From: Gemmatimonadota bacterium
GTDB taxonomy: Bacteria > Gemmatimonadota > Gemmatimonadetes > Gemmatimonadales > GWC2-71-9
NCBI GenBank assembly: GCA_022563595.1
Contig: JADFNB010000011.1
Coordinates: 22,623 to 86,622 of the forward strand
Direction of reading: 5' to 3'
Length of the DNA: 64,000 nt
This document shows positions 16,046 to 24,367 of the stretch, in pieces. The notes beneath the pieces were generated by a model. That model was not told the origin of the DNA, ran no database searches, and saw only the letters and a program-made list of their open reading frames with translations. The translations under genes and the position numbers were made by a program. Position 1 is the stretch's first letter. Each line of letters begins with the position of its first letter.

Positions 16046-16677
16046 TCGGTCACCTTCACCGCGACCATCAGCCCGTCGCGTACCGGAACGACCGCGGCCG
16101 TCAGGCGCGCATCCGTTGCGGCCAGCCGGTTGAATTCACGCATCCCCTGCACATCGGACGACATATCGGACGCGCGCGTGATCCGACCGTCGAGGAAAGT
16201 GTTGTCGCACAACAGCAGGCCTCCGACTCGGAGCAGCCGCATCGCCTCCGCGTAGTAGCGTGGCAGGGGCGCCTTGTCGGCATCCAGGAAAATGGCGTCG
16301 AAGGGACCCGTCAGAGCGCGCATGGTGTCGAGCGCTTTGCTCCTGATCAGCTCCACGCGATCCGACACTCCTGCAGACTCGAACGCATCCAGGGCGACCG
16401 CCGCGTGTTTCTCGCTAGCTTCGATCGTGATCAGGGTACCGTCCGCGGGCAGCGCCCGCACGATCCAGATCGCGCTGTAACCGCCGAGCGTACCCACCTC
16501 CAGGACGCGACGCGCTCCTATCGCCCGCAGTAGGACATGGATGATCTTGCCCTCTTGCGGCGAGATGTGTATGCCGGGCAGATCGGATTCCCGATGGCTG
16601 GCACGCACGGCGGCGAGCACGGCGTCCTCCGGCGCGAACAGCTCAGTGACGTAGCGCTCGACCTCAGGTTCGCTCAC
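16042..16677 (-). CDS. SAM-dependent O-methyltransferase (CCoAOMT-like)
   Basis: A 211-residue class I methyltransferase of the catechol/caffeoyl-CoA O-methyltransferase family (methyltransf_3). Residues 57-68 (RVLEVGTLGGYS) form the SAM-binding loop, IEASEKHAAVA is the acidic strand-2 end, and FDAIFLDADK carries the metal-ligand aspartate. DNTFLDGRI supplies the later metal ligands. Substrate unknown; bacterial members methylate catechol-type hydroxyls. The gene overlaps the amidohydrolase end by 14 bases upstream and nurA by four bases downstream, so it is embedded in the minus-strand unit. Confidence 0.88.
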   Translation of the reverse strand: MSEPEVERYVTELFAPEDAVLAAVRASHRESDLPGIHISPQEGKIIHVLLRAIGARRVLEVGTLGGYSAIWIVRALPADGTLITIEASEKHAAVALDAFESAGVSDRVELIRSKALDTMRALTGPFDAIFLDADKAPLPRYYAEAMRLLRVGGLLLCDNTFLDGRITRASDMSSDVQGMREFNRLAATDARLTAAVVPVRDGLMVAVKVTD

Positions 16678-18334
16678 GTCGATATACCCAGCGGCCGCCC
16701 ACCATCGTGCCGTCGACCGTCACATCCTTGATTGCCGCCGGTTCGATCTCGAACAGGTTGGCCGAGAGAACCACCAGATCGGCGACGTATCCGGAGACGA
16801 GCTTGCCCTTCCAGTCCTCCTCGAATCCCGCGTACGCCGCGGTAACCGTGTATGCGTCGAGCGCTTCTTGCACCGTGAGACGCTGGTTGGGATACCAGCC
16901 GTTCGGCGGCTCACCGTCGAGCGTCTGCCGCGTGACCGCGGCATAGATACCCAGCAGCGGTTCTGCGGGATACCAGGATGCGTTCGTCCCGGGCCAGTCC
17001 GACCCGAAAACGAGCAGCGCCCCGCCATCTTTCAGCGACCGGAACGCATACGCGCCACGCGAGCGCCCGCCAATCCGGTCTTCCATCCACCGCATGTCGT
17101 CGATCGCGTGATACGGCTGCACCTCGGCGATGATGTCGAGCGCTCCAAACCGCACGAAATCATCCCGCTCGACGACCTGCGCATGGATCATCCGGAACCG
17201 GCGGTCCTTGGGACCGTTCACGCGGAGCGCCTCTTGGAACAGATCGAGCAGCGTATCAACTGCGAGGTCACCGATCGCGTGGATCTGCGGAGTCAGCCCG
17301 GCGGCATCCGCGTCGATGATGAGCCGCCGCATGTTGCCCGGCGGGGACATCATCGCCCGCCACCGCCCCGTAGTCTCGGGCATATGTCGGTATGGCTCGC
17401 GGAACATCGCCGACGAGTTGCCCATGATGCCGTCCACGAACCCCTTCAGCCCACAGATCCGGAGCATCCGGTTGCCGTATCCCGTCTGGAGTCCTAGCGC
17501 CGCCAGGTGTTCCCACCGGTCGAGCGTGGGTCGCGCGCAGACGCGCACCGAGAGCGAATCGACGCGCAGTAGATGCTGGAAGAGCCGCATCTGCTCGTCG
17601 CCGGTGATATCGTGGATCTCGGTGACCCCGTGGCTCTTGAGGTCGTAGAGGGCGAGCATCGCCTCCGCCAACCGCTGCTCGAGCGAACCCGCGCGGATCG
17701 CCTCCCGCACGCGCGCGAGGTCGTCGCCACTCACGATCCCGTCGTGCCGACTGGGCTCCAGTCCGGCCGCGCGCAGGGCAGCGGCGTTCGCCAGGTAGAC
17801 CGAGCGGTCCCACTTGCGGAGCAGCGCCGGACGGTCGCCCACGATCCCGTCCAATAACTCCCGCCGCGGGACCCACGTGCTCTCGAGATCGTAGGCACCC
17901 CAATCGCCGCCGACCATCCAGGCATCGCGCGGCAGCCGCTCATGGGCTTCGAGCACGTGGCGCCGGAAGGCTACGTCGTCGGCCACGGCCAGGAGATTGA
18001 CGCCCAAGAGCAACTCGCCGGCGCGGTTGAAATGCGTATGCGTGTCGATGAAACCCGGCACGACCATGCGCCCGCCCAGTTCCTCGACCGTCGCCCCGGG
18101 TCCGGCCGCCTCCATTACCGCCGCCCGATCACCCACGGCGATGAGCCACTCACCGCGGAGTGCTACGGCGTCGGCCCACGGTGCCGCCGAGTCCCCGGTC
18201 CATATGCGCGCGTCGGTCAGCACGAGCACCCGCTCGGCGGGGATCTGCGCGGGGCCAGCGCACGCCACCGCCACCATGGCCAGCATCGTGCCCGATAATC
18301 CGCAACTTCGCGTCACGTGGTCGTACACTGCCAT
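16664..18334 (-). CDS. Exported amidohydrolase (YtcJ-like)
   Basis: A 556-residue amidohydrolase of the YtcJ/NfdA group, metal hydrolases acting on amide or ring C-N bonds. A likely lipoprotein signal (SGTMLAMVAVACAG) precedes the beta-sandwich start ERVLVLTDARIWTGD. The first metal motif is VVPGFIDTHTHF, then HAIGDLAVDTLLDLF, FGSDWPG and the C-terminal GYVADLVVLSANLFEI. All the usual motifs are there; the substrate is not known. The ATG at 18334 follows the aminotransferase stop by one base, with GGAGG five bases upstream. Extracytoplasmic location is inferred from the signal. Confidence 0.85.
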   Translation of the reverse strand: MAVYDHVTRSCGLSGTMLAMVAVACAGPAQIPAERVLVLTDARIWTGDSAAPWADAVALRGEWLIAVGDRAAVMEAAGPGATVEELGGRMVVPGFIDTHTHFNRAGELLLGVNLLAVADDVAFRRHVLEAHERLPRDAWMVGGDWGAYDLESTWVPRRELLDGIVGDRPALLRKWDRSVYLANAAALRAAGLEPSRHDGIVSGDDLARVREAIRAGSLEQRLAEAMLALYDLKSHGVTEIHDITGDEQMRLFQHLLRVDSLSVRVCARPTLDRWEHLAALGLQTGYGNRMLRICGLKGFVDGIMGNSSAMFREPYRHMPETTGRWRAMMSPPGNMRRLIIDADAAGLTPQIHAIGDLAVDTLLDLFQEALRVNGPKDRRFRMIHAQVVERDDFVRFGALDIIAEVQPYHAIDDMRWMEDRIGGRSRGAYAFRSLKDGGALLVFGSDWPGTNASWYPAEPLLGIYAAVTRQTLDGEPPNGWYPNQRLTVQEALDAYTVTAAYAGFEEDWKGKLVSGYVADLVVLSANLFEIEPAAIKDVTVDGTMVGGRWVYRRERT

Positions 18335-18335
18335 C

Positions 18336-19526
18336 TCAGCCTCCGAGCATGAACCGCGTGATCCGCTCCAGCGCGCGGCGAATGTCCGCTTCGGCCGCGG
18401 CGTAGCTCAAACGCACCCACCGCTTGTCTCCGAACGCTTCGCCGGGTACCAACGCCACACCTTCCTTGGCGAGCAACAGCTCGCAGAAGACGGTCGCGCC
18501 GGTCATCTCGTCGCTGAAGAGATGGTCGACCCGGAAGAAAAAGTAGAACGCGCCCACCGGATCGACGAACTCCACGCCCGGAAGCTGGGCGCGAAAATGC
18601 GATTCCACTATGTCTCGTCGCGCGCGGAACTCCTCGACCATGCGGGCCACGTCCTGTTCCACACGATCGTCGCTGAACGCCTCGGCCGCCGCCCACTGTG
18701 CCGGGTGACAGGCGCCGCTGGTCATGTGGGACTGCACCGCCGCCATCGCCTTCGCCACGTGTATCGGCGCGATGGCGAGACCGATGCGCCACCCCGTCAT
18801 GGCGTATGTCTTGCTCACACCGGAGACCATGACGACGCGATCGAGCAACTCGTCGGGCAGGTCCAGTACCGACGGAGCCGGTCCCGTCCCGTAGTGGATG
18901 CGCCGGTAGATCTCGTCGGCGATGACCCAGATCTGGTGTTTCGCCGCCCACTCCACCATGGCGCGTAGTTCCGCCCGCGTGTACACGGCACCGGTCGGGT
19001 TGGACGGCGAACAGAGAATCATGCCCTTCGTCGAACTGTCCCGCGCCTGTTCCAAATCCTCGACACCGACCTTGAGACTCCACTCCACGGCGCCGGGAAC
19101 CGGCACCGGTTGGGCCCGCGCGAAATGGACGATGTGGGGATAGGAGACCCAGTACGGCGCGGGGATCAGTACCTTGTCGCCGGGGCCGAACAGCGTGAAG
19201 CAGGCGTTGAAGATCGAGTGCTTAGCACCGGACGACACCACGATCGAGTCGGCGTTCACGGGGCGCCCGCCCGAGAGGAGCGAGAAATGACGCGCCGCCG
19301 CCGCTCGCAGATCGAGAATACCCGAGTTAGGCGGATAGTGGGTCTTGCCCTGCTGGATCGCGCGGATGCCCGCCTCCGCGGCGATACGCGGCGTGGCAAA
19401 ATCCGGCTCACCAGTCGAGAGGTTCACGACGTCTTCGCCCGCCGCACGTTTCTGTTGGGCTAGCTGGTTGATCGCGAGCGTCGCCGACGGCTCGAGGAAC
19501 TCGAGATTCTTGGAAAAGCCCTTCAT
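18336..19526 (-). CDS. Pyridoxal-phosphate aminotransferase (aspartate aminotransferase type I)
   Basis: A 396-residue class I/II aminotransferase of the bacterial Ib aspartate aminotransferase type. The PLP lysine is Lys239 in SGVSKTYAMTGWRIG. Asn/Pro/Gly of SNPTGAVYT (175-183) and the aspartate in VIADEIY contact the cofactor. It exchanges amino groups between aspartate or a related amino acid and 2-oxoglutarate; exact specificity is not readable. Its ATG overlaps the P1 peptidase stop as ATGA, so they are co-translated. It follows in the same unit as an amidohydrolase, which fits amino-acid or peptide catabolism. Confidence 0.92.
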   Translation of the reverse strand: MKGFSKNLEFLEPSATLAINQLAQQKRAAGEDVVNLSTGEPDFATPRIAAEAGIRAIQQGKTHYPPNSGILDLRAAAARHFSLLSGGRPVNADSIVVSSGAKHSIFNACFTLFGPGDKVLIPAPYWVSYPHIVHFARAQPVPVPGAVEWSLKVGVEDLEQARDSSTKGMILCSPSNPTGAVYTRAELRAMVEWAAKHQIWVIADEIYRRIHYGTGPAPSVLDLPDELLDRVVMVSGVSKTYAMTGWRIGLAIAPIHVAKAMAAVQSHMTSGACHPAQWAAAEAFSDDRVEQDVARMVEEFRARRDIVESHFRAQLPGVEFVDPVGAFYFFFRVDHLFSDEMTGATVFCELLLAKEGVALVPGEAFGDKRWVRLSYAAAEADIRRALERITRFMLGG

Positions 19527-20728
19527 GGGCGAATGGCTCCGTACCGTCTGAGGATGGTCACAGTGGAATCGAGCGGCAATGCGTCCACCGTGCCGCGGTG
19601 ACCGCGCACCGTGGTCGCGAGAAACAGCGAATTGTAGATCGCTTCCTCGGTCGCCTCGATCACGGCGTGAAACAGCGGGCTCACCGCCGCGTTCGGAACC
19701 ACCGGCACGTCGTCCCGGCTGCGCACCCGTACCGTACTGAAGGCGATGACATAGTCGCCCGATCCGTTGGTCATCGAACTCCCGGTTCGCGCCACTCCGG
19801 CCAGCGCCCGGCGGGCCAACCGCTCCAAGTTGCGGTGCGTGAGGTGGGCATCCGTCGCGACAATCACCATTATGGAGCCGTCACCCCCATCACTCCCCCT
19901 CGCCCCCGTCCCCTCCTCCAAGGCTCCCATCATGTAGTATCGTCCCAATTCCCGGCCGACGGGCGCACCGTTGATACGGAGCACGCCGCCGTAGTTGGTC
20001 TGGACCAGCACGCCCACGGTCCACCCACCGAGACTCTCCGGAAGCACGCGGCTCGCCGTCCCGATCCCGCCTTTCCAGCCGAACGCAATCGTGCCGCGCC
20101 CGGCCCCCACGCTACCCTGCTCTACACGTCCCGTGTCAGCCGCCGCTATGGCATCGAGAACCTCCCGTTCGGTGACTGCACGCTGGCGGATGTCGTTCAG
20201 AAACCCGTCGTTGGTCTCGCCCACCACGACGTTGGCCGAGCGGACGTTCTCGTTACCCGGAAGCCCCAGCAGATACGTCAGGCCGGCATCGGCAACGCGC
20301 GGGACACAGAGCGTACAGGTGAGCAGGACGGGTGATTCCAGCTCACCGAGTTCCTGCACCTGTGTGAATCCCACCAGTTTCCCGAATCCGTTTCCGACGA
20401 CGATCGCCGCGGGCACCTTCTCGCGGAACACGTTACCGCCATGCGGCAGGATGGCAGTGACGCCGGTGTTGATGGAGTCGCCGCGCACTATCGTCGTGTG
20501 TCCTACGCGCACACCCGTCACGTCGGTGATCGCGTTGCGCGGCCCGGGCACGAGTATGCCGACGATCACGCCGAGTTCGCGGGCCGACCGTCGTCGCGCC
20601 GTCTGCTGCGTAGCGGCCAGTGCTGGCGCGCACGTCAGCACAGCGAGCGCTGCGACGCCCACGAATCGCACGCCCACCGATGCTCCAGGTCGAGCGCCGG
20701 AACGGCCCCGCGGATATGAAGATGGCAT
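19523..20728 (-). CDS. Exported P1-family peptidase (DmpA/BapA-like aminopeptidase)
   Basis: A 401-residue Ntn-hydrolase-like peptidase of family S58, which matures by self-cleavage and removes N-terminal amino acids or beta-amino acids. The family start ITDVTGVRVGHTTIVRGD follows a signal peptide (VALAVLTCAPALA-type segment near residues 25-40). The cleavage region is MTNGSGDYVIAFST. I chose the ATG at 20728. An open frame runs 193 codons further upstream, but that part is a shadow of the divergent gene. The gene is first in the long minus-strand run. A possible -10 (TACCTT) lies about 26 bases upstream. Confidence 0.87.
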   Translation of the reverse strand: MPSSYPRGRSGARPGASVGVRFVGVAALAVLTCAPALAATQQTARRRSARELGVIVGILVPGPRNAITDVTGVRVGHTTIVRGDSINTGVTAILPHGGNVFREKVPAAIVVGNGFGKLVGFTQVQELGELESPVLLTCTLCVPRVADAGLTYLLGLPGNENVRSANVVVGETNDGFLNDIRQRAVTEREVLDAIAAADTGRVEQGSVGAGRGTIAFGWKGGIGTASRVLPESLGGWTVGVLVQTNYGGVLRINGAPVGRELGRYYMMGALEEGTGARGSDGGDGSIMVIVATDAHLTHRNLERLARRALAGVARTGSSMTNGSGDYVIAFSTVRVRSRDDVPVVPNAAVSPLFHAVIEATEEAIYNSLFLATTVRGHRGTVDALPLDSTVTILRRYGAIRP

Positions 20729-20813
20729 CGACCCCGTTGCGTCACGCACCCGCGCAAGGTAGCATGCGCCAAGGAGCGTTTCCACCTCGCTTTCTTTGAC
20801 AACAGAGGGTGTC

Positions 20814-22133
20814 GTGTCCTGGGAGTTCAGCGCCCCGTTCGACGCCGGCCATCGTGCCGCGCTGGGAACGGGAAAGGATCTGGTGTTCGTCGCCCCACCA
20901 GCCGGGTGGTGCGTGGCTCCGCTGTTCGCGGCGCTCACGCCGTCCGAGCACCCGCGTCTCACGCTGGTCGTGCTGGTCCCGGAACTCACTGCGGGGCTCG
21001 ACCTGGCCGTCGCCGCGCGCGCTGCGGCAGCGCTGCAACCGGTCCATGTTCTCACCGGCAGGACCCGCGCCGAGCGTCTGCTACGGGATGGCGCGATCCG
21101 CACCTTGATCGCGACACCGCCCGACGCGCTCGCGCTCTTGGAGCGCGCGTCGCTCAAGCTCGCCGAGGTTCCCCGGCTGGCGCTAGCTTGGCCGGCCGCG
21201 ATGGACGCCGTGGGACAGACCGACATCTTGGACACGCTTCTCGCCGAGGCGCGCGGCGTCCAACGCCTCGTCATCACCGCGGATGAGACGGCCATCGCCG
21301 GTTTCATCGAGCGGCACGCTCATCGCGCTCCGATAGCTGTGGCATCCCGGCTGCCGGAGGCGCCGTCCGGGGCGCTCCGCTACGTCTGCGTGGGTCCACG
21401 CGACCGGCCATCGGTGGCGCGCGACCTGCTCGACCAGCTACATCCAGATTCGGCCTCCGTGTGGGATCCGTCACCCGATCGCGAGCCCCGCTGGGCCGGT
21501 CTCCTGGCCGATCCCGGCGTCGACCTGGTCGGCGACGAGCCGCTGCCGCGCGTCCAGCTGGCGATCGCCGCGGATCTGCCGAGCGCGGAGGTGGTTGTCC
21601 GGCTCCGGGAACTCGCCGATGAGATCGTGGTCCTGCTGCGGTCGGGCCAGCTGCCTTATCTGCGGCGCCTTGCGGCGCCACTGCGCCCCATGCGTGTGAC
21701 GGGAGAGAGCGACCGGGCGCGGGCGCGGTCGTTTCGTCTGCGCCAGAAGGTCCGCGAGCGCCTCGAGCTGGGCGGCCTCGACGCCGAGCTTCTGGCACTC
21801 GAGCCGCTCTTCGCCGAACATGACCCAGCCTTGGTGGCCGCCGCCGCCGCCGCGGCGACGGGGATACCAGACCGGGACACGCAGCCCGACATCCCGGCTT
21901 GGGTGCGGGTGCATGTGAATGTCGGACGCACCGATCGGCTCCGGCCGGCCGATCTGGTGGGGGCGCTCGTGAACGCGGTCGGCGTCGCAAAGGACCGGAT
22001 CGGCAAGATCGAGATCCGCGATCGCTTCACGCTGGTGGAGATCCGGGCGGGCGACGCGGAACGCGTCGTGCGGGGCCTGACCGGCGTCACGATCAGAGGC
22101 CGCCGCACCGCCGCGCGGCTGGATCGGCGTTAG
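20814..22133 (+). CDS. DEAD-box helicase-like pseudoenzyme with DbpA RNA-binding domain
   Basis: A 439-residue protein read from GTG 20814 (AGAGG five bases upstream). The last 75 residues (WVRVHVNVGRTDRLRPADLV onward, about 363-439) match the DbpA/YxiN RNA-binding domain, which in relatives recognises 23S rRNA. The N-terminal part keeps the order of a DEAD-box RecA fold, for example VLVPELTAG for motif Ia and TPPDALALL (101-109) for motif Ib. However, the ATP-binding loop is VAPPAGWCVAPL (26-37) instead of AxxGxGKT, and the DEAD box is replaced by LAWPAAMD (124-131). No SAT or HRIGRxGR motif remains. It therefore should not hydrolyse ATP. A role in ribosome assembly is inferred from the RNA-binding domain. 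Confidence 0.75.
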   Translation: MSWEFSAPFDAGHRAALGTGKDLVFVAPPAGWCVAPLFAALTPSEHPRLTLVVLVPELTAGLDLAVAARAAAALQPVHVLTGRTRAERLLRDGAIRTLIATPPDALALLERASLKLAEVPRLALAWPAAMDAVGQTDILDTLLAEARGVQRLVITADETAIAGFIERHAHRAPIAVASRLPEAPSGALRYVCVGPRDRPSVARDLLDQLHPDSASVWDPSPDREPRWAGLLADPGVDLVGDEPLPRVQLAIAADLPSAEVVVRLRELADEIVVLLRSGQLPYLRRLAAPLRPMRVTGESDRARARSFRLRQKVRERLELGGLDAELLALEPLFAEHDPALVAAAAAAATGIPDRDTQPDIPAWVRVHVNVGRTDRLRPADLVGALVNAVGVAKDRIGKIEIRDRFTLVEIRAGDAERVVRGLTGVTIRGRRTAARLDRR

Positions 22134-22414
22134 GGATTCAGCGCGTCTTTGAACCCCTGGCCGGCCTTGAAGGTCGGCTGCAGCGAAGCCTTGATCTGGA
22201 TCGGATTACCGCTCCTGGGGTCACGGCCGGTGCGCGCCGCGCGTTGCTTGGCCTGAAAGCTCCCGAAGCCGATTATCTGGATTTTCGCGCCACCGCGCAA
22301 CGTACTCACTATGATCCCGTCCGTCCCGAAGAGCGCATCGACCGCGCGTGTCGCCTCGGTCTTTGGAAGATCTGCCCGGCGTGCCAGCTCGTCGACCAGT
22401 TCGGTTTTGTTCAC
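22130..22414 (-). CDS. hup: HU-family DNA-binding protein
   Basis: A 94-residue HU/IHF-type nucleoid protein that bends DNA non-specifically. [19 protein letters not shown] is the dimerisation start, [18 protein letters not shown] the strand before the DNA-binding arm, and the arm ends in [14 protein letters not shown]. It starts at GTG 22414 with GGAGG six bases upstream. The stretch to 22507 is open but unlike HU. One unusual point is the arm proline region NPIQIKA, which lacks one usual basic residue. Its TAA (22132-22130) overlaps the TAG of the convergent helicase-like gene. Confidence 0.9.
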   Translation of the reverse strand: MNKTELVDELARRADLPKTEATRAVDALFGTDGIIVSTLRGGAKIQIIGFGSFQAKQRAARTGRDPRSGNPIQIKASLQPTFKAGQGFKDALNP

Positions 22415-22611
22415 CCGTTCCCTCCGCGAAAGAAGTCCCTGCGAACGCTGGTGACAGTCGTGCGAGCGTCGACGGCCCCGTGCGAACGCTTCGATACTCC
22501 TCCGCAATATCGCCCGCCGGCCCCCGACCGCAACCCAGCTTGTCGGCCGGGTCGCCCAGCGCTAGGTTGCCCCCCGGGTTTCATCCCGTACGAGGAAGGC
22601 CTTCGAGCGGC

Positions 22612-23223
22612 ATGATCTTTCGAACCAAGCCCGGCTGGATTGAGGTGATCGCCGGCGTGATGTTCAGCGGCAAGAGCGAAGAACTGATTCGCCGGCTGCG
22701 CCGCGCCGTCATCGCCAAGAAGCGCGTCCAGGTCTTCAAGTCCCATCTCGACGACCGGTACCTCGGCGTGCAGTCGGTGACGACTCACGACGGCATCAGC
22801 GTGGAAGCGATTCCCGTAGACTCCGCCGGCGAGATCATGCGCCGGCTGCACCCCGACTCCGAGGTCATCGCCATTGACGAAGCACAGTTTCTGGACGAGG
22901 GGATCGTGGATGTTGCGACCGCTCTCGCCGCGCGCGGCGTTCGAGTCATCGTCGCCGGTACCGATACCGACTTCCGCGGCGAGCCGTTCGGCGCTATGGG
23001 CCAGCTCATGGCAGTGGCCGAGTTCGTCGATAAACTCCAGGCGATCTGCGTAATCTGTGGCGACCCCGCCTGCCGCAACCAGCGACTCATCGAGGGGAGC
23101 CCGGCGGTATACGACTCGCCGACCATCTTGGTCGGTGGGAGCGAGAGCTACGAGGCGCGATGCCGACACTGTCATGAGGTCCCAGGCGTTCATCCGGACC
23201 AGACGTCGCTGCTCGACGATTAG
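22612..23223 (+). CDS. tdk: Thymidine kinase (type II)
   Basis: A 203-residue TK1-type thymidine kinase that phosphorylates deoxythymidine in salvage. The P-loop is [10 protein letters not shown] (residues 15-24), the Asp/Glu strand is [13 protein letters not shown], and the lasso region with its structural zinc has CVICGDPAC and CRHCHEVPG. It is divergent from HU across 197 bases. The open frame extends upstream to 22348, but the family sequence begins at ATG 22612. It is followed after 24 bases by coaE, so they may form an operon. Confidence 0.95.
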   Translation: MIFRTKPGWIEVIAGVMFSGKSEELIRRLRRAVIAKKRVQVFKSHLDDRYLGVQSVTTHDGISVEAIPVDSAGEIMRRLHPDSEVIAIDEAQFLDEGIVDVATALAARGVRVIVAGTDTDFRGEPFGAMGQLMAVAEFVDKLQAICVICGDPACRNQRLIEGSPAVYDSPTILVGGSESYEARCRHCHEVPGVHPDQTSLLDD

Positions 23224-23247
23224 GCGGCGGACGGGATCGACCGTGCC

Positions 23248-23859
23248 GTGCTGAACGTCGCGGTCACCGGCAACGTCGCGGCCGGCAAGTCCACGGTCGT
23301 CCGCTGGTTTCGTGAGTGGGGAGCGACCATAATCGACTCGGATGCCCTCGTCCGCGAAGCACAGCGCCCGGGTACCGAAACGCTCTCGGCAATCCGCCAA
23401 CGGTTCGGAGACGATGTCATCCGGCCGGACGGGACGCTCGACCGAGCCGCGCTGCGCGGCCGCGTGATGGCTGACGACGCCGGGCTCCAAGCACTGAACG
23501 CGATCGTGCACCCGGTGGTCCGGCAACGACGGGAGGAACTGGCCGCCGATGCGGCCGCACGCGGCGACCGCGTTCTGGTGAACGACATTCCCCTCCTGTT
23601 CGAGGTCCTCGACCCCGGCGCCTTCGACGTGACCATTCTCGTCGACGCGCCCGTCGCCGTGCGGCGCAAACGCCTGATGGACGACCGTGGGCTCACACAT
23701 GAAGACGCCGACCGACTCATCGCCGCGCAGGCGCCGGCCGACCAAAAGCGCTCGCGTAGCGACTTCGTGATCGACAATGACGGCTCGCTCGACGAGCTAC
23801 GGACACACGCCCGGCAGGTGTGGCAGAGCCTGCTTGACTTGTCCAGCGACGCGGCATAA
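23248..23859 (+). CDS. coaE: Dephospho-CoA kinase
   Basis: A 203-residue CoaE, the last enzyme of coenzyme A synthesis, phosphorylating the ribose 3'-hydroxyl. The P-loop is TGNVAAGKSTV (8-18), followed by DSDALVREAQ, HPVVRQRR and VLVNDIPLLFEV, the usual nucleotide and substrate segments. It starts with GTG at 23248, and the frame begins exactly with the conserved first strand (MLNVAVTGN). It sits between tdk and gcvH on the same strand. CoA supply for the nearby PDH genes is a thematic, not a proven, link. Confidence 0.95.
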   Translation: MLNVAVTGNVAAGKSTVVRWFREWGATIIDSDALVREAQRPGTETLSAIRQRFGDDVIRPDGTLDRAALRGRVMADDAGLQALNAIVHPVVRQRREELAADAAARGDRVLVNDIPLLFEVLDPGAFDVTILVDAPVAVRRKRLMDDRGLTHEDADRLIAAQAPADQKRSRSDFVIDNDGSLDELRTHARQVWQSLLDLSSDAA

Positions 23860-23900
23860 GCTTCCGCACTCCCGAGCACTACTCGTACCAGGGATCGCGC

Positions 23901-24287
23901 ATGTCGAACATCCCGGCCGACCTCCGTTATACCGAAGAGCACGAATACATCAGGAGCGAGGCCGGCGGCGTCGTCATCATCGGTATCACCGACTATGCGC
24001 AGGGGGAGCTGGGCGACATCGTCTACGTCGATCTCCCGGACGTCGGAACGTCTTTAGCCCGCATGGATGTGTTCGGCACGATCGAGGCGGTCAAGGCCGT
24101 ATCCGAACTGTTCTCCCCGTTGGCGGGCGAGGTCATCGAGATCAACGATGCGCTCGATAAAGATCCCAGCCTCGTGAACAAGGACCCGTATGACGACGGC
24201 TGGATGATCAAGATGCAGATCCGCAGCGAGGGCGAGCTGAACGAGTTGTTACCCGCCTCCGACTACGCACAGCACATCGGCGAGTAG
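23901..24287 (+). CDS. gcvH: Glycine cleavage system H protein
   Basis: A 128-residue H protein, the lipoyl-carrying shuttle of the glycine cleavage system. The lipoylated lysine is Lys65 in [12 protein letters not shown], in the usual hairpin between TSLARMDVF and [11 protein letters not shown]. The C-terminus ([20 protein letters not shown]) is complete. AGGGA lies about eight bases upstream of the ATG. It precedes gcvP by 80 bases on the same strand; gcvT is not in the window. The lipoate/octanoate transferase after gcvP is the likely source of its cofactor. Confidence 0.97.
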   Translation: MSNIPADLRYTEEHEYIRSEAGGVVIIGITDYAQGELGDIVYVDLPDVGTSLARMDVFGTIEAVKAVSELFSPLAGEVIEINDALDKDPSLVNKDPYDDGWMIKMQIRSEGELNELLPASDYAQHIGE

Positions 24288-24367
24288 CGCTCCCGGAGAC
24301 CCGGACCGAGCTGAGCGATCGTACTACGCCCTGGGAGCCCCCGGGGCGTTCGTGCTTGAGAGGACCC

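Noticed and set aside
20729..21307. N-terminal extension of the P1 peptidase by 193 codons
   Set aside because: The extension is Ser/Arg-rich, lies opposite the divergent gene, and precedes the signal peptide of the peptidase.
24288..24367. Glycine riboswitch before gcvP
   Set aside because: The 80-base gap is too short for a tandem or single glycine aptamer, and I see only a weak GC hairpin.
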